A stretch of DNA of 64,000 nucleotides from Allodiplogaster sudhausi (Eukaryota; Nematoda; Chromadorea; Rhabditida; Diplogasteridae). The position numbers and the translations under genes were made by a program. The notes beneath the pieces were generated by a model, which saw nothing but the letters and a program-made list of their open reading frames with translations, did no database searches and was not told the DNA's origin. Positions within the stretch are counted from its first letter, which is position 1; each line of letters opens with the position of its first letter. The DNA lies in the NCBI GenBank assembly GCA_945643635.1, contig CALZFC010000056.1, positions 5,001 through 69,000 of the forward strand. The letters run 5' to 3'. Shown one piece after another: positions 43,901 to 59,398 of the stretch.

Positions 43901-46900
43901 AATTTTTGGCTCTACAATAAAAAAAATATGCGCCAAAAAGTGTCAGTGATAGCTAAGGCCGAAATAGTGGCCTGAACATTCTGATCCCAAAAGTAGATCA
44001 AAAAAGGCAAAATATGAAAACGGTTTGTATGAGAAAGTTATTCGCCTTCACGAGAGCTACGGAATGGTATATAACATGTCGCAAAAACTTTAACTACCGA
44101 GGAAAAACGGAGGCCCAAAATGCGTTCCAAAAATTTCCCACTTCACGGCCCTGGCAGGGCACTTTAATGAAAAGTCTGACAAACCCAACTATACTCATAT
44201 TGAAGCTCTCGTGAAACTCTGCATGATTCTGAAACTCTCATCCCTCTACCTTGCCTATTCATAAAGATATGTATTTTAGAAGGTTCGCTCCTAACAAAAA
44301 AATTTGACCCTTCAATCGATAATATCTACAACTTCTAGTGCCCAAAAGTTGATAATTCTACTATTAAAAGATGCCCCGTCAAAAACTCTACAATCGCATT
44401 CAGTTTAATCAAAAGCGGACTTTGTAGATTCCGAGAAAAGGGGCAAATACCCTCTCAAAAAGTACCCCAAAAAGGTATGGTTTGCGCGGCGGCCTCCCAC
44501 TGATCTACCAAAACTCGAAATGATCTCAACTCCAGGAATCATATTCATTTTTGAACGGGCTACCCGACACTATTTTTTTCATCGCCATAGCTTTCCTACA
44601 AAAAAAGTTGCAACCCCTCAAAGTCGCCAAAGTGCCCAAATCAGAGTCGCCTCCGACCAAAGTTTGGCCGCCGGCGCCGACGCCAATATCGAACCCAATT
44701 TTTTGAAACCCACATATTCTTGTAGTCCGGAAACTTTTACATGTTCCCCAAAAAACCGCTTCCCGATACCTCAATCCCCCCGCCCGCTACACCGCTCCGC
44801 GCTATAATAGTAAATAAATTACAGTCGACTTTTATATAATAATAGACTAGCGTGACTTTGTCACGCTACGGGCCTTTGGCCCGGTCAATGGCCACCGGGG
44901 CTATCGCCCCGGAGGCCATTTCCCGATGTAAAAATGTATCCAAGGGTTTATAGTTGGCTCTAAGGGTTAAAATTTGGCTCTAAAGGGTCAAAAGTCTGTT
45001 CTAGCGGCGCTACTGGACTATCTGGGCCTCTGAATTTAAGCTCATTAGAAAGCTTGGAGTCTTTACTATATGATATCACTCTTTTAACATACTCAGGAGT
45101 CATATAAAAGCGTGCAAAAGAGTTTGCGCACGCGCGGATTCGAACCTGCGACCCATGAGTTTCGACGTGCACTGAAAATGTACCAAAAAGCCACAAAATA
45201 ATTCATATCTCGAATATGCCTGGATCAAATCCCATGATCTACCTATCATTCGATAGCTAATTTTTGGCTCTACGACGACAAAAATATGCGCCAAAAAGTA
45301 TCAGTGATAGCTAAGGCCGAAATAGTGGCCTGAACATTCTGAACCCAAAAGAAGATCAAAAACGTCAATATATGAAAAAGTTTTGTATGAGAAAGTTGTT
45401 CGCCTTCTCGAGAGCTATAGAATGGTATATAACATGTGGCAACATCTTTAACTACAGCGAAGAAACGGAGGCCCAAAGTGCGCTCCAAAAATTTGACAAT
45501 TCACGGCCCTGGTAGGGCACTTTAATGATAACCCAGCCTAACCTATGTATACTCATATTGAAGCTCTCGTGAAAATCTGCATGATTTTGAAACTCTCATC
45601 CCGCTACGATCCCTATTCATAAACATATGAATTTTAGAAGGTTCGCTCCTAACAAATAAATTTGACCCTTCAATCGATAATATCTACAACTTCTAGTGTC
45701 CAAAAGTCGATAGTTCGACCATTTTCTGAAATCCCGTCAAAAACTCTACAATCGCAGTCAGTTTAATCAAAAGCGGACTTTGTAGATTCCGAGAAAAGGG
45801 GCAAATACCCTCTCAAAAAGTACCCCAAAAAGGTATGGTTTGCGCGGCGGCCTCTCACTGATCTACCAAAACTCGAAATGATCTCAACTCCAGGAATCAT
45901 ATTCATTTTTGAACGGGCTATCCGCCACTATTTTTTACATTTCTGTACGACCACCAGAGAAAAAGTTGCAGCCCGTCAAAGTCGCGAACCGCCCCAAATC
46001 AAAGTCACCTCGGACCAAAGTTTGGCCGCCCGCGCCGACGCCAATATCGAACCCAATTTTTTGAAACCCACATATTCTTGTAGTCCGGAAACTTTTACAT
46101 GTTCCCCAAAAAACCGCTTCCCGATACCTCAATCTCCCCGCCCGCTACACCGCTCCGCGCTATACCAGTAAATAAATTACAGTCGACTTTTATATAATAA
46201 TAGACTAGCGTGACTTCGTCACGCTACGGGCCTTTGGCCATTGTCAGTAGGCTCCAAGGGTTGTTGGTTTTCTTTTATTTTACTTTAAGAGAAGTTTAGT
46301 TGGTTCTAAGGGTATTTTAGTTGGCTCAAAGGGTCGTTAGTTGGCTTAAAAAGGACAAAAGTCTGTTCTAGCGGCACTACTGAACGACATAGGCCTTTGA
46401 ATTTCAGTCCATTAGAAAGCTTGGAGTCTTTAGTCTATGTTAGCACTCTTATAATTTCATCAGGAGTCATACAAAAACGCGCAAAAGGGTTTGCGCGCGC
46501 GCGACTCCGAACCTGGGACCCATGACTTTCGACGTGCACTGAAAATGTACCAAATAGCCACAAAACAATTCATATCTCGAATATGCCTGAATCGTTTTGC
46601 ACATTTGACCTATCATTCGATAGCAAATTTTTGGCTCTACAATAAAAAAAATATGCGCCAAAAAGTGTCAGTGATAGCTAAGGCCGAAATAGTGGCCTGA
46701 ACCTTCTGACACCAAAAGTAGATCAAAAACATCGATATTTCAAAATGGTTTGTATGAGAAAGTTGTTCGCCTTCGCGAGAGCTACCGATTGATATATAAT
46801 GTTTGGCATATCCCTTAACTATCGAGAAGAAACTAAGGCCCCAAATGCGTTCCAAAAATTTGCCACTTCACGGCCCTGGCAGGGCACTTTAATGACAACC

Positions 46901-49900
46901 CAGCCAAACCCAACTATACTCATATTGAAGCTCTCGTGAAACTCTGCATGATTCTGAAACTCTCATCCCTCTAACTTCCCTATTCATAAAGATATGTATT
47001 TTAGAAGGTTCGTTCCTAACAAAAAAATTTGACCCTTCAATCGATAATATCTACAACTTCTAGTGTCGAAAAGTCAATAATTCTACTATTAAAAGATGCG
47101 CCGTCAAAAACTCTACAATCGCAGTCAGTTTAATCAAAAGCGGACTTTGTAGATTCCGAGAAAAGGGGCAAATACCCTCTCAAAAAGTACCCCAAAAAGG
47201 TATGGTTTGCGCGGCGGCCTCCCACTGATCTACCAAAAATCGAAATTATCTCAACTCCAGGAATCATATTCATTTTTGAACGGGCTACCCGCCACTATTT
47301 TTTTCATCGCCATAGCTTTCCTACAAAAAAAGTTGCAACCCCTCAAATTCGCCAAAGTGCCCAAATCAGAGTCGCCTCCGACCAAAGTTTGGCCGCCGGC
47401 GCCGACGCCAATATCGAACCCAATTTTTTTAACCCACATATTCTTGTAGTCCGGAAACTTTTACATGTTCCCCAAAAAACCGCTTCCCGATACCTCAATC
47501 CCCCCGCCCGCTACACCGCTCCGCGCTATACCAGTAAATAAATTACAGTCGACTTTTATATAATAAGAGACTAGCGTGACTTTGTCACGCTACGGGCCTT
47601 TGGCCATTGTCAGTAGGCTCCAAGGGTTGTTGGTTGGGTTCTTGGTTTGTTGTTGGTTGACTCTGAGGGTTGTTTGTTGGCTCTAAGGGTTAAAATTTGG
47701 CTCTAAAGGGTCAAAAGTCTGTTCTAGCGGTGCTACTGGACTATCTGGGCCTTTGAATTTAAGCTCATTAGAAAGCTTGGAGTCTTTACTATATGATATC
47801 ACTCTTTTAACATACTTAGGAGTCATAAAAAAGCGCGCAAAAGAGTTTGCGCGCGCGCGGATTCGAACCTGCGACCCATGAGTTTCGAAGTGCAGAGAAA
47901 ATAGCCCAAAAAGCCACAAAATAATTCATATCTCGAATATGCCTGGATCAAAGCCGACCATCGACCTATCATTCGATAGCTAATTTTTGGCTCTACAATA
48001 AAAAAAATATGCGCCAAAAAGTGTCAGTGATAGCTAAGGCCGAAATAGTGGCCTGAACATTCTGACCCCAAAAGTAGATCAAAAACGTCAAAATATGAAA
48101 ACGTTTTGTATGAGAAAGTTGTTCGCCTTCTCGAGAGCAACAGAACGGTATATAATATGTGGCAACACCTTTAACTATCGCGAAGAAACGGAGGTCCAAA
48201 GTGCGCTCCAAAAATTTTACATTTCACGGCCCTGGCAGGGCACTTTAATGAAAAGCCAGACAAACCCAAGTATACTCATATTGAAGCTCTCGTGAAACTC
48301 TGCATGATTCTGAAACTCTCATCCCTCTACCTTCCCTATTCATAAAGATATGTATTTTAGAAGGTTCGCTCCTAACAAAAAAAATTGACCCTTCAATCGA
48401 TAATATCTACAACTTCTAGTGTCGAAAAGTCGATAATTCTACTATTAGAAGATGCGCTGTCAAAAACTCTACAATCGCAGTCAGTTTAATCAAAAGCGGA
48501 CTTTGTAGATTCCGAGAAAAGGGGCAAATACCCTCTCAAAAAATACCCCAAAAAGGTATGGTTTGCGCGGCGGCCTCCCACTGATCTACCAAAAATCGAA
48601 ATTATCTCAACTCCAGGAATCATATTCATTTTTGAACGGGCTACCTGCCACTATTTTTTTCATCGCCATAGCTTTCCAACAAAAAAAGTTGCAACCCCTC
48701 AAATTTGCCAAAGTGCCCAAATCAGAGTCGCCTCCGACCAAAGTTTGGCCGCCGGCGCCGACGCCAATATCGAACCCAATTTTTTGAAACCCACACATTC
48801 TTGTAGTCCGGAAACTTTTACATGTTCCCCAAAAAACCGCTTCCCGATACCTCAATCCCCCCGCCCGCTACACCGCTCCGCGCTATACCAGTAAATAAAT
48901 TACAGTCGACTTTTATATAATAATAGACTAGCGTGACTTTGTCACGCTACGGGCCTTTGGCCATTGTCAGTAGGGTCCAAGGGTTGTTGGTTGGGTTCTT
49001 GGTTTGCTGTTGGTTGACTCTGAGGGTTGTTTGTTGGCTCTATGCGTTGTTTGTTGGCTCTAAGGGTCGTTAGTTGGCTTAAAAAGGACAAAAGTCTGCT
49101 CTAGCGGCGCTACTGGAGGACCTGGGTGCATATAGTTACCCCCATTAGAAAGCCTGGAGTCGTTTGTATATGTTAGCACTTTTTTTATTTAACCAGAAGT
49201 TATATAAAAGCGCGCAAAAGGGTTTGCGCGCGCGCGACTCCGAACCTGCGACCCATGACTTTCGACGTGCAGAGAAAATAGCCCAAAAAGCCACATAATA
49301 ATTCATATCTCGAATATGTCTGAATCAAATCCCATGATCTACCTATCATTCGATAGCTAATTTTTGGCTATACAATTAAAAAAATATGCGCCAAAAAGTG
49401 TCAGTGATAGCTAAGGCCGTAATAGTGGCCTGAACATTCTGACCATGAAAGTAGATCAAAAAAGGCAAAATATGAAAACGGTTTGTATGAGAAAGTTATT
49501 CGCCTTCACGAGAGCTACGGAATGGTATATAACATGTCGCAAAAGCTTTAACTACCGAGGAAAAACGGAGGCCCAAAGTGCGTTCAAAAAATTTCCCACT
49601 TCACGGCCCTGGCAGGGCACTTTAATGAAAAGCCTGACAAACCCAACTATACTCATATTGAAGCTCTCGTGAAACTCTGCATGATTCTGAAACATCCATC
49701 CCTCTGCCTTCCCTATTCATAAAGATATGAATTTTAGAATGTTCGCTCCTAACAAAAAAGTTTGACCATTCAATCGATAATATCTACAACTTCTAGTGCC
49801 CAAAAGTCGATATATCTACTATTAAAAGAAAGCCCGTCAAAAACTCTACAATCGCAGTCAGTTTAATCAAAAGCGGACTTTGTAGATTCCGAGAAAAGGG

Positions 49901-52900
49901 GCAAATACCCTCTCAAAAAGTACCCCAAAAAGGTATGGTTTGCGCGGCGGCCTCCCACTGATCTACCAAAAATCGAAATTATCTCAACTCCAGGAATCAT
50001 ATTCATTTTTGAACGGGCTACCCGCCACTATTTTTTTCATCGCCATAGCTTTCCTACAAAAAAAGTTGCAACCCCTCAAATTCGCCAAAGTGCCCAAATC
50101 AGAGTCGCCTCCGACCAAAGTTTGGCCGCCGGCGCCGACGCCAATATCGAACCCAATTTTTTGAAACCCACATATTCTTGTAGTCCGGAAACTTTTACAT
50201 GTTCCCCAAAAAACCGCTTCCCGATACCTCAATCCCCCCGCCCGCTACACCGCTCCGCGCTATACCAGTAAATAAATTACAGTCGACTTTTATATAATAA
50301 TAGACTAGCGTGACTTTGTCACGCTACGGGCCTTTGGCCCGGTCAATGGCCACCGGGGCTATCGCCCCGGAGGCCATTTCCCGATATAAATTATCTCTAA
50401 GGGAAGGTTAGTTGGCTCTAAGGGTTAAAGTTTGGCTCTAAAGGGTCAAAAGTCTGTTCTAGCGGCGCTACTGGACTATCCGGGCCTTTGAATTTAAGCT
50501 CATTGGAAAGCTTGGAGTCTTTACTATATGATATCACTCTTTTAGCATACTCAGGAGTCATACAAAAGCGCGCAAAAGAGTTTGCGCGCGCGCGGATTCG
50601 AACTTGCGTCCCATGACTTTCGACGTGCACTGAAAATGTACCAAAAAGCCACAAAATAATTCATATCTCGAATATGCCTGGATCAAATCCCATGATCTAC
50701 CTATCATTCGATAGCTAATTTTTGGCTCTACAATAAAAAAAATATGAGCCAAAACGTGTCAGTGATAGCTATGGCCGAAATATTGGCCTGAACATTCTGA
50801 CCCCAAAAGTAGATCAAAAATGACAAAATATGAAAATGTGTTGTATGAGAAAGTTGTTCTCCTTCTCGAGAGCTACAGAATGGTATATAATATGTGGCAT
50901 AAGCTTTAACTACCGAGAAGAAACGGAGGCCCAAAGTGCGTTCCAAAAATTTTCCACTTTACGGCCCTGGCAGGGCACTTTAATGAAGAGCCAGCCTAAC
51001 CTATGTATACTCATATTGAAGCTCTTGTGAAATTCTGCATGATTCTGAAACTGTCATCCCTCTAACTTCCCTATTCATAAAGATATGTATTTTAGAAGGT
51101 TCGTTCCTAACAAAAAAATTTGACCCTTCAATCGATAATATCTACAACTTCTAGTGTCGAAAAGTCAATAATTCTACTATTAAAAGATGCGCCGTCAAAA
51201 ACTCTACAATCGCAGTCAGTTTAATCAAAAGCGGACTTTGTAGATTCCGAGAAAAGGGGCAAATACCCTCTCAAAAAGTACCCCAAAAAGGTATGGTTTG
51301 CGCGGCGGCCTCCCACTGATCTACCAAAAATCGAAATTATCTCAACTCCAGGAATCATATTCATTTTTGAACGGGCTACCCGCCACTATTTTTTTCATCG
51401 CCATAGCTTTCCTACAAAAAAAGTTGCAACCCCTCAAATTCGCCAAAGTGCCCAAATCAGAGTCGCCTCCGACCAAAGTTTGGCCGCCGGCGCCGACGCC
51501 AATATCGAACCCAATTTTTTTAAACCCACATATTCTTGTAGTCCGGAAACTTTTACATGTTCCCCAAAAAACCGCTTCCCGATACCTCAATCCCCCCGCC
51601 CGCTACACCGCTCCGCGCTATACCAGTAAATAAATTACAGTCGACTTTTATATAATAAGAGACTAGCGTGACTTCGTCACGCTACGGGCCTTTGGCCCGG
51701 TCAATGGCCACCGGGGCTATCGCCCCGGAGGCCATTTCCCGATAAAAAGATAGTAAGTTGGGTCGTTAGTTGGCTCTAAGGGTTATTAGTTGGCTTAAAA
51801 AGGAGAAAAGTCAGTTCTAGCGGCGTTAATGGACATCCTAGGTCTTTGAATTTCCGCTCATTAGAAAGCTTGGAGTCTTTAGTCTATGTCAGCACTCTTA
51901 TAATTTCATCAGGAGTCATACAAAAGCGCGCAAAAGAGTTTGCGCGCGCGCGGATTCGAACCTGCGACCCATGTGTTTCGAAGTGCAGAGAAAATAGCCC
52001 AAAAAGCCACAAAATAATTCATATCTCGAATATGCCTGGATCAAATCCCATGATCTACCTATCATTCGATAGCTAATTTTTGGCTCTACAATAAAAAAAA
52101 TATGAGCCAAAACGTGTCAGTGATAGCTATGGCCGAAATATTGGCCTGAACATTCTGACCCCAAAAGTAGATCAAAAATGACAAAATATGAAAATGTGTT
52201 GTATGAGAAAGTTGTTCTCCTTCTCGAGAGCTACAGAATGGTATATAATATGTGGCATAAGCTTTAACTACCGAGAAGAAACGGAGGCCCAAAGTGCGTT
52301 CCAAAAATTTTCCACTTTACGGCCCTGGCAGGGCACTTTAATGAAGAGCCAGCCTAACCTATGTATACTCATATTGAAGCTCTTGTGAAATTCTGCATGA
52401 TTCTGAAACTGTCATCCCTATATCTTTCCTATTCATAAAGATATGAATTTTAGAAGGTTCGCTCCTAACAAAAAAATTTGACCCTTCAATCGATAATATC
52501 TACAACTTCTAGTGTCCAAAAGTTGATACTTATGGTATCAAAAGATGCGCCGTCAAAAACTCTACAATCGCATTCAGTTTAATCAAAAGCGGACTTTGTA
52601 GATTCCGAGAAAAGGGGCAAATACCCTCTCAAAAAGTACCCCAATAAGGTATGGTTTGCGCGGCGGCCTCCCACTGATCTACCAAAACTCGAAATGATCT
52701 CAACTCCAGGAATCATATTCATTTTTGAACGGGCTACCCGACACTATTTTTTTCATCGCCATAGCTTTCCTACAAAAAAAGTTGCAACCCCTCAAAGTCG
52801 CCAAAGTGCCCAAATCAGAGTCGCCTCCGACCAAAGTTTGGGCGCCGGCGCCGACGCCAATATCGAACCCAATTTTTTGAAACCCACATATTCTTGTAGT

Positions 52901-54451
52901 CCGGAAACTTTTACATGTTCCCCAAAAAACCGCTTCCCGATACCTCAATCCCCCCGCCCGCTACACCGCTCCGCGCTATACCAGTAAATAAATTACAGTC
53001 GACTTTTATATAATAATAGACTAGCGTGACTTCGTCACGCTACGGGCCTTTGGCCCGGTCAATGGCCACCGGGGCTATCGCCCCGGAGGCCATTTCCCGA
53101 TAAAAAGATAGTAAGTTGGGTCGTTAGTTGGCTCTAAGGGTTATTAGTTGGCTTAAAAAGGAGAAAAGTCAGTTCTAGCGGCGTTAATGGACATCCTAGG
53201 TCTTTGAATTTCCGCTCATTAGAAAGCTTGGAGTCTTTAGTCTATGTCAGCACTCTTATAATTTCATCAGGAGTCATACAAAAGCGCGCAAAAGAGTTTG
53301 CGCGCGCGCGGATTCGAACCTGCGACCCATGTGTTTCGAAGTGCAGAGAAAATAGCCCAAAAAGCCACAAAATAATTCATATCTCGAATATGCCTGGATC
53401 AAATCCCATGATCTACCTATCATTCGATAGCTAATTTTTGGCTCTACAATAAAAAAAATATGAGCCAAAACGTGTCAGTGATAGCTATGGCCGAAATAGT
53501 GGCCTGAACATTCTGACCCCAAAAGTAGATCAAAAATGACAAAATATGAAAATGTGTTGTATGAGAAAGTTGTTCTCCTTCTCGAGAGCTACAGAATGGT
53601 ATATAATATGTGGCATAAGCTTTAACTACCGAGAAGAAACGGAGGCCCAAAGTGCGTTCCAAAAATTTTCCACTTTACGGCCCTGGCAGGGCACTTTAAT
53701 GAAGAGCCAGCCTAACCTATGTATACTCATATTGAAGCTCTTGTGAAATTCTGCATGATTCTGAAACTGTCATCCCTATATCTTTCCTATTCATAAAGAT
53801 ATGAATTTTAGAAGGTTCGCTCCTAACAAAAAAATTTGACCCTTCAATCGATAATATCTACAACTTCTAGTGTCCAAAAGTTGATACTTATGGTATCAAA
53901 AGATGCGCCGTCAAAAACTCTACAATCGCATTCAGTTTAATCAAAAGCGGACTTTGTAGATTCCGAGAAAAGGGGCAAATACCCTCTCAAAAAGTACCCC
54001 AATAAGGTATGGTTTGCGCGGCGGCCTCCCACTGATCTACCAAAACTCGAAATGATCTCAACTCCAGGAATCATATTCATTTTTGAACGGGCTACCCGAC
54101 ACTATTTTTTTCATCGCCATAGCTTTCCTACAAAAAAAGTTGCAACCCCTCAAAGTCGCCAAAGTGCCCAAATCAGAGTCGCCTCCGACCAAAGTTTGGG
54201 CGCCGGCGCCGACGCCAATATCGAACCCAATTTTTTGAAACCCACATATTCTTGTAGTCCGGAAACTTTTACATGTTCCCCAAAAAACCGCTTCCCGATA
54301 CCTCAATCCCCCCGCCCGCTACACCGCTCCGCGCTATACCAGTAAATAAATTACAGTCGACTTTTATATAATAATAGACTAGCGTGACTTCGTCACGCTA
54401 CGGGCCTTTGGCCATTGTCAGTAGGCTCCAAGGGTTGTTGGTTTTCTTTTA

Positions 54452-57400
54452 TTTTACTTTAAGAGAAGTTTAGTTGGCTCTAAGGGTATTTTAGTTGGCT
54501 CAAAGGGTCGTTAGTTGGCTTAAAAAGGACAAAAGTCTGTTCTAGCGGCACTACTGAACGACATAGGCCTTTGAATTTCAGTCCATTAGAAAGCTTGGAG
54601 TCTTTAGTCTATGTTAGCACTCTTATAATTTCATCAGGAGTCATACAAAAACGCGCAAAAGGGTTTGCGCGCGCGCGACTCCGAACCTGGGACCCATGAC
54701 TTTCGACGTGCACTGAAAATGTACCAAATAGCCACAAAACAATTCATATCTCGAATATGCCTGAATCGTTTTGCACATTTGACCTATCATTCGATAGCAA
54801 ATTTTTGGCTCTACAATAAAAAAAATATGCGCCAAAAAGTGTCAGTGATAGCTAAGGCCGAAATAGTGGCCTGAACCTTCTGACACCAAAAGTAGATCAA
54901 AAACATCGATATTTCAAAATGGTTTGTATGAGAAAGTTGTTCGCCTTCGCGAGAGCTACCGATTGATATATAATGTTTGGCATATCCCTTAACTATCGAG
55001 AAGAAACTAAGGCCCCAAATGCGTTCCAAAAATTTGCCACTTCACGGCCCTGGCAGGGCACTTTAATGACAACCCAGCCAAACCCAACTATACTCATATT
55101 GAAGCTCTCGTGAAACTCTGCATGATTCTGAAACTCTCATCCCTCTAACTTCCCTATTCATAAAGATATGTATTTTAGAAGGTTCGTTCCTAACAAAAAA
55201 ATTTGACCCTTCAATCGATAATATCTACAACTTCTAGTGTCCAAAAGTTGATAATTCTACTATTAAAAGAAAGCCCGTCAAAAACTCTACAATCGCAGTC
55301 AGTTTAATCAAAAGCGGACTTTGTAGATTCCGAGAAAAGGGGCAAATACCCTCTCAAAAAGTACCCCAAAAAGGTATGCTTTGCGCGGCGGCCTCCCACT
55401 GATCTACGAAAACTCGAAATGATCTCAACTCCAGGAATCATATTCATTTTTGAACGGGCTACCCGACACTATTTTTTTCATCGCCATAGCTTTCCTACAA
55501 AAAAAGTTGCAACCCCTCAAAGTCGCCAAAGTGCCCAAATCAGAGTCGCCTCCGACCAAAGTTTGGGCGCCGGCGCCGACGCCAATATCGAACCCAATTT
55601 TTTGAAACCAACGTATTCTTGTAGTCCGGAAACTTTTACATGTTCCCCAAAAAACTGCTTCCCGATATCTCAATCCCCCCGCCCGCTACACCGCTCCGCG
55701 CTATACCAGTAAATAAATTACAGTCGACTTTTATATAATAATAGACTAGCGTGACTTTGTCACGCTACGGGCCTTTGGCCCGGTCAATGGCCACCGGGGC
55801 TATCGCCCCGGAGGCCATTTCCCGATATAAATTATCTCTAAGGGAAGGTTAGTTGGCTCTAAGGGTTAAAGTTTGGCTCTAAAGGGTCAAAAGTCTGTTC
55901 TAGCGGCGCTACTGGACTATCCGGGCCTTTGAATTTAAGCTCATTGGAAAGCTTGGAGTCTTTACTATATGATATCACTCTTTTAGCATACTCAGGAGTC
56001 ATACAAAAGCGCGCAAAAGAGTTTGCGCGCGCGCGGATTCGAACTTGCGTCCCATGACTTTCGACGTGCACTGAAAATGTACCAAAAAGCCACAAAATAA
56101 TTCATATCTCGAATATGCCTGGATCAAATCCCATGATCTACCTATCATTCGATAGCTAATTTTTGGCTATACAATTAAAAAAATATGCGCCAAAAAGTGT
56201 CAGTGATAGCTAAGGCCGAAATTGTGGCCTGAACATTCTGACCGAAGGAAGTAGATCAAAACGTCAAAATATCAAAATGTTTTGTATGAGAAAGTTATTC
56301 GCCTTCAGGAGAGCTACCGATTGATATATAATGTTTGGCCTAACCCTTAACTACCGAGAAGAAACGGAGGCTCAAAGTGCGCTCCAAAAATTTGACACTT
56401 CACGGCCCTGGCAGGGCACTTTAATGAAAAGCCAGCCAAACACAGGTACACTCATATTGAAGCTCTCGTGAAACTCTGCATAATTCTGAAACTCTCATCC
56501 CTCTAACTTCCCTATTCATAAAGATATGTATTTTAGAAGGTTCGTTCCTAACAAAAAAATTTGACCCTTCAATCGATAATATCTACAACTTCTAGTGTCG
56601 AAAAGTCAATAATTCTACTATTAAAAGATGCGCCGTCAAAAACTCTACAATCGCAGTCAGTTTAATCAAAAGCGGACTTTGTAGATTCCGAGAAAAGGGG
56701 CAAATACCCTCTCAAAAAGTACCCCAAAAAGGTATGGTTTGCGCGGCGGCCTCCCACTGATCTACCAAAAATCGAAATTATCTCAACTCCAGGAATCATA
56801 TTCATTTTTGAACGGGCTACCCGCCACTATTTTTTTCATCGCCATAGCTTTCCTACAAAAAAAGTTGCAACCCCTCAAATTCGCCAAAGTGCCCAAATCA
56901 GAGTCGCCTCCGACCAAAGTTTGGCCGCCGGCGCCGACGCCAATATCGAACCCAATTTTTTGAAACCCACATATTCTTGTAGTCCGGAAACTTTTACATG
57001 TTCCCCAAAAAACCGCTTCCCGATACCTCAATCCCCCCGCCCGCTACACCGCTCCGCGCTATACCAGTAAATAAATTACAGTCGACTTTTATATAATAAT
57101 AGACTAGCGTGGCGCAGCCACGCTACGGGCCTTTGGCCCGGTCAATGGCCACCGGGGCTGTCGCCCCGGAGGCCATTTTCCCGATAAAAAAATTATCCAA
57201 GTGTAGGTTTGTTGGCTCTGTGGGTCGTTAGTTAGCTCTAAAAGGTCAAAAGTCTGTTCTAGCGGCGCTACTGGACGATCTGGGCCTATAAAGTTATGCT
57301 CATTCGAAAGCCTGGAGTCTTCTGTACATGTTAATATTCTTTTTATTTAATCAGAAGTCACATAAAAGCGCGCAAAAGGGTTTGCGCGCGCGCGACTCCG

Positions 57401-59398
57401 AACCTGCGACCCATGAGTTTCGAAGTGCACTGAAAATGAGCCAAAAAGCCACAAAATAATTCATATCTCGAATATGCCTGTATCAAAGTCCATGATCTAC
57501 CTATCATTCGATAGCTAATTTTTGGCTCTACAATAAAACAAATATGCGCCAAAAAGTGTCAGTGATAGCTAAGGCCGAAATAGTGGCCTGAACCTTCTGA
57601 CCCCAAAAGTAGATCAAAAACGTCAAAATATGAAATAGGTTTGTATGAGAAAGTTGTTCGCCTTCTCGAAAGCTACCGAATGATATATAACATGTGGCAA
57701 AACCTTTATCCACCGAGACGAAACGGAGACTCAAAATGCGTTCCAAAAATTTGCCACTTCACGGCCCTGGCAGGGCACTTTATTGAAAAGCCAGACAAAC
57801 GCAAGTATGCTCATATTGAAGTTCTCGTGAAACTCTGTATGATTCTGAAGCTCCCATCCCTCTACCTTCCCTATTCATAAAGATATGAATTTTAGAATGT
57901 TCGCTCCTAACAAAAAAATTTGACCATTCAATCGATAATATATCATACACCCAGTGTCCAAAAGTTGATAATTCTACTATTAAAAGATGCGCCGTCAAAA
58001 ACTCTACAATCGCAGTCAGTTTAATCAAAAGCGGACTTTGTAGATTCCGAGAAAAGGGGCAAATACCCTCTCAAAAAGTACCCCAAAAAGGTATGGTTTG
58101 CGCGGCGGCCTCCCACTGATCTACCAAAAATCGAAATGATCTCAACTCCAGGAATCATATTCATTTTTGAACGGGCTACCCGCCACTATTTTTTTCATCG
58201 CCATAGCGTTCCTACAAAAAAAGTTGCAACCCCTCAAATTCGCCAAAGTGCCCAAATCAGAGTCGCCTCCGACCAAAGTTTGGCCGCCGGCGCCGACGCC
58301 AATATCGAACCCAATTTTTTGAAACCCACATATTCTTGTAGTCCGGAAACTTTTACATGTTCTCCAAAAAACCGCTTCCCGATACCTCAATCCCCCCGCC
58401 CGCTACACCGCTCCGTGCTATACCAGTAAATAAATTACAGTCGACTTTTATATAATAATAGACTAGCGTGACTTCGTCACGCTACGGGCCTTTGGCCCGG
58501 TCAATGGCCACCGGGGCTATCGCCCCGGAGGCCATTTCCCGATGTAAAAATTTATCCAAGGGTTTTCATCTGGTTCTAAGGGTCGTTATTTGACTCTAAG
58601 GGTTAAAATTTGGCTCTAAAGGGTCAAAAGTCTGTTCTAGCGGCGCTACTGGACTATCTGGGCCTTTGATTTTAAGCCCATTAGAAAGCTTAGAGTCTTT
58701 TGTCCATGTTAGCACTCTTATTATTTCATCAGGAGTCAAACAAAAGCGCGCAAAAGAGTTTGCGCGCGTGCGGATTCGAACCTGCGACCCATGAGTTTCG
58801 ATGTGCAGAGAAAATAGCCCAAAAAGCCACAAAATAATTCATATCTCGAAGATGCCTGGATCAAATCCCATGATCTACCTATCATTCGATAGCTAATTTT
58901 TGGCTCTACAATAAAAAAATATGCTCCAAAAAGTGTCAGTGATAGCTAAGGCCGAAATAGTGGCCTGAACATTCTGATCCCAAAAGTAGATCAAAAACGA
59001 CAAAATATGAAAACGTTTTGTATGAGAAAGTTGTTCTATTTCTCGAGAGCTACAGATTGATATATAACATGTGGCAACTCCTTTAACTACCGCGAAGAAA
59101 CGGAGGCCCAAAATGCGATCCAAAAATTTGCCATTTCACGGCCCTGGCAGGGCACTTTAATGAAGAGCCAGCCTAACCTATGTATACTCATATTGAAGCT
59201 CTTGTGAAATTCTGCATGATTCTGAAACTGTCATCCCTCTATCTTTCCTATTCATAAAGATATGATGTTTAGAAAGTTCGCTCCTAACAAAAAATTTTGA
59301 CCTTTCAATCGATAATATCTCATATGCCAAGTGTCCAAAAGTCGATAAGTCTACTATTAAAAGAAAGCCCGTCAAAAACTCTACAATCGCAGTCAGTT
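54452..59398. repeat. Higher-order repeat, copy 1 (4,947 bp)
   Basis: Runs from TTTACTTTAAGAGAAG at about 54452 to the joint at 59398. Every block sampled recurs 4,947 bp downstream: units 55746/60693, 57104/62051, 58463/63410. Confidence 0.9.
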
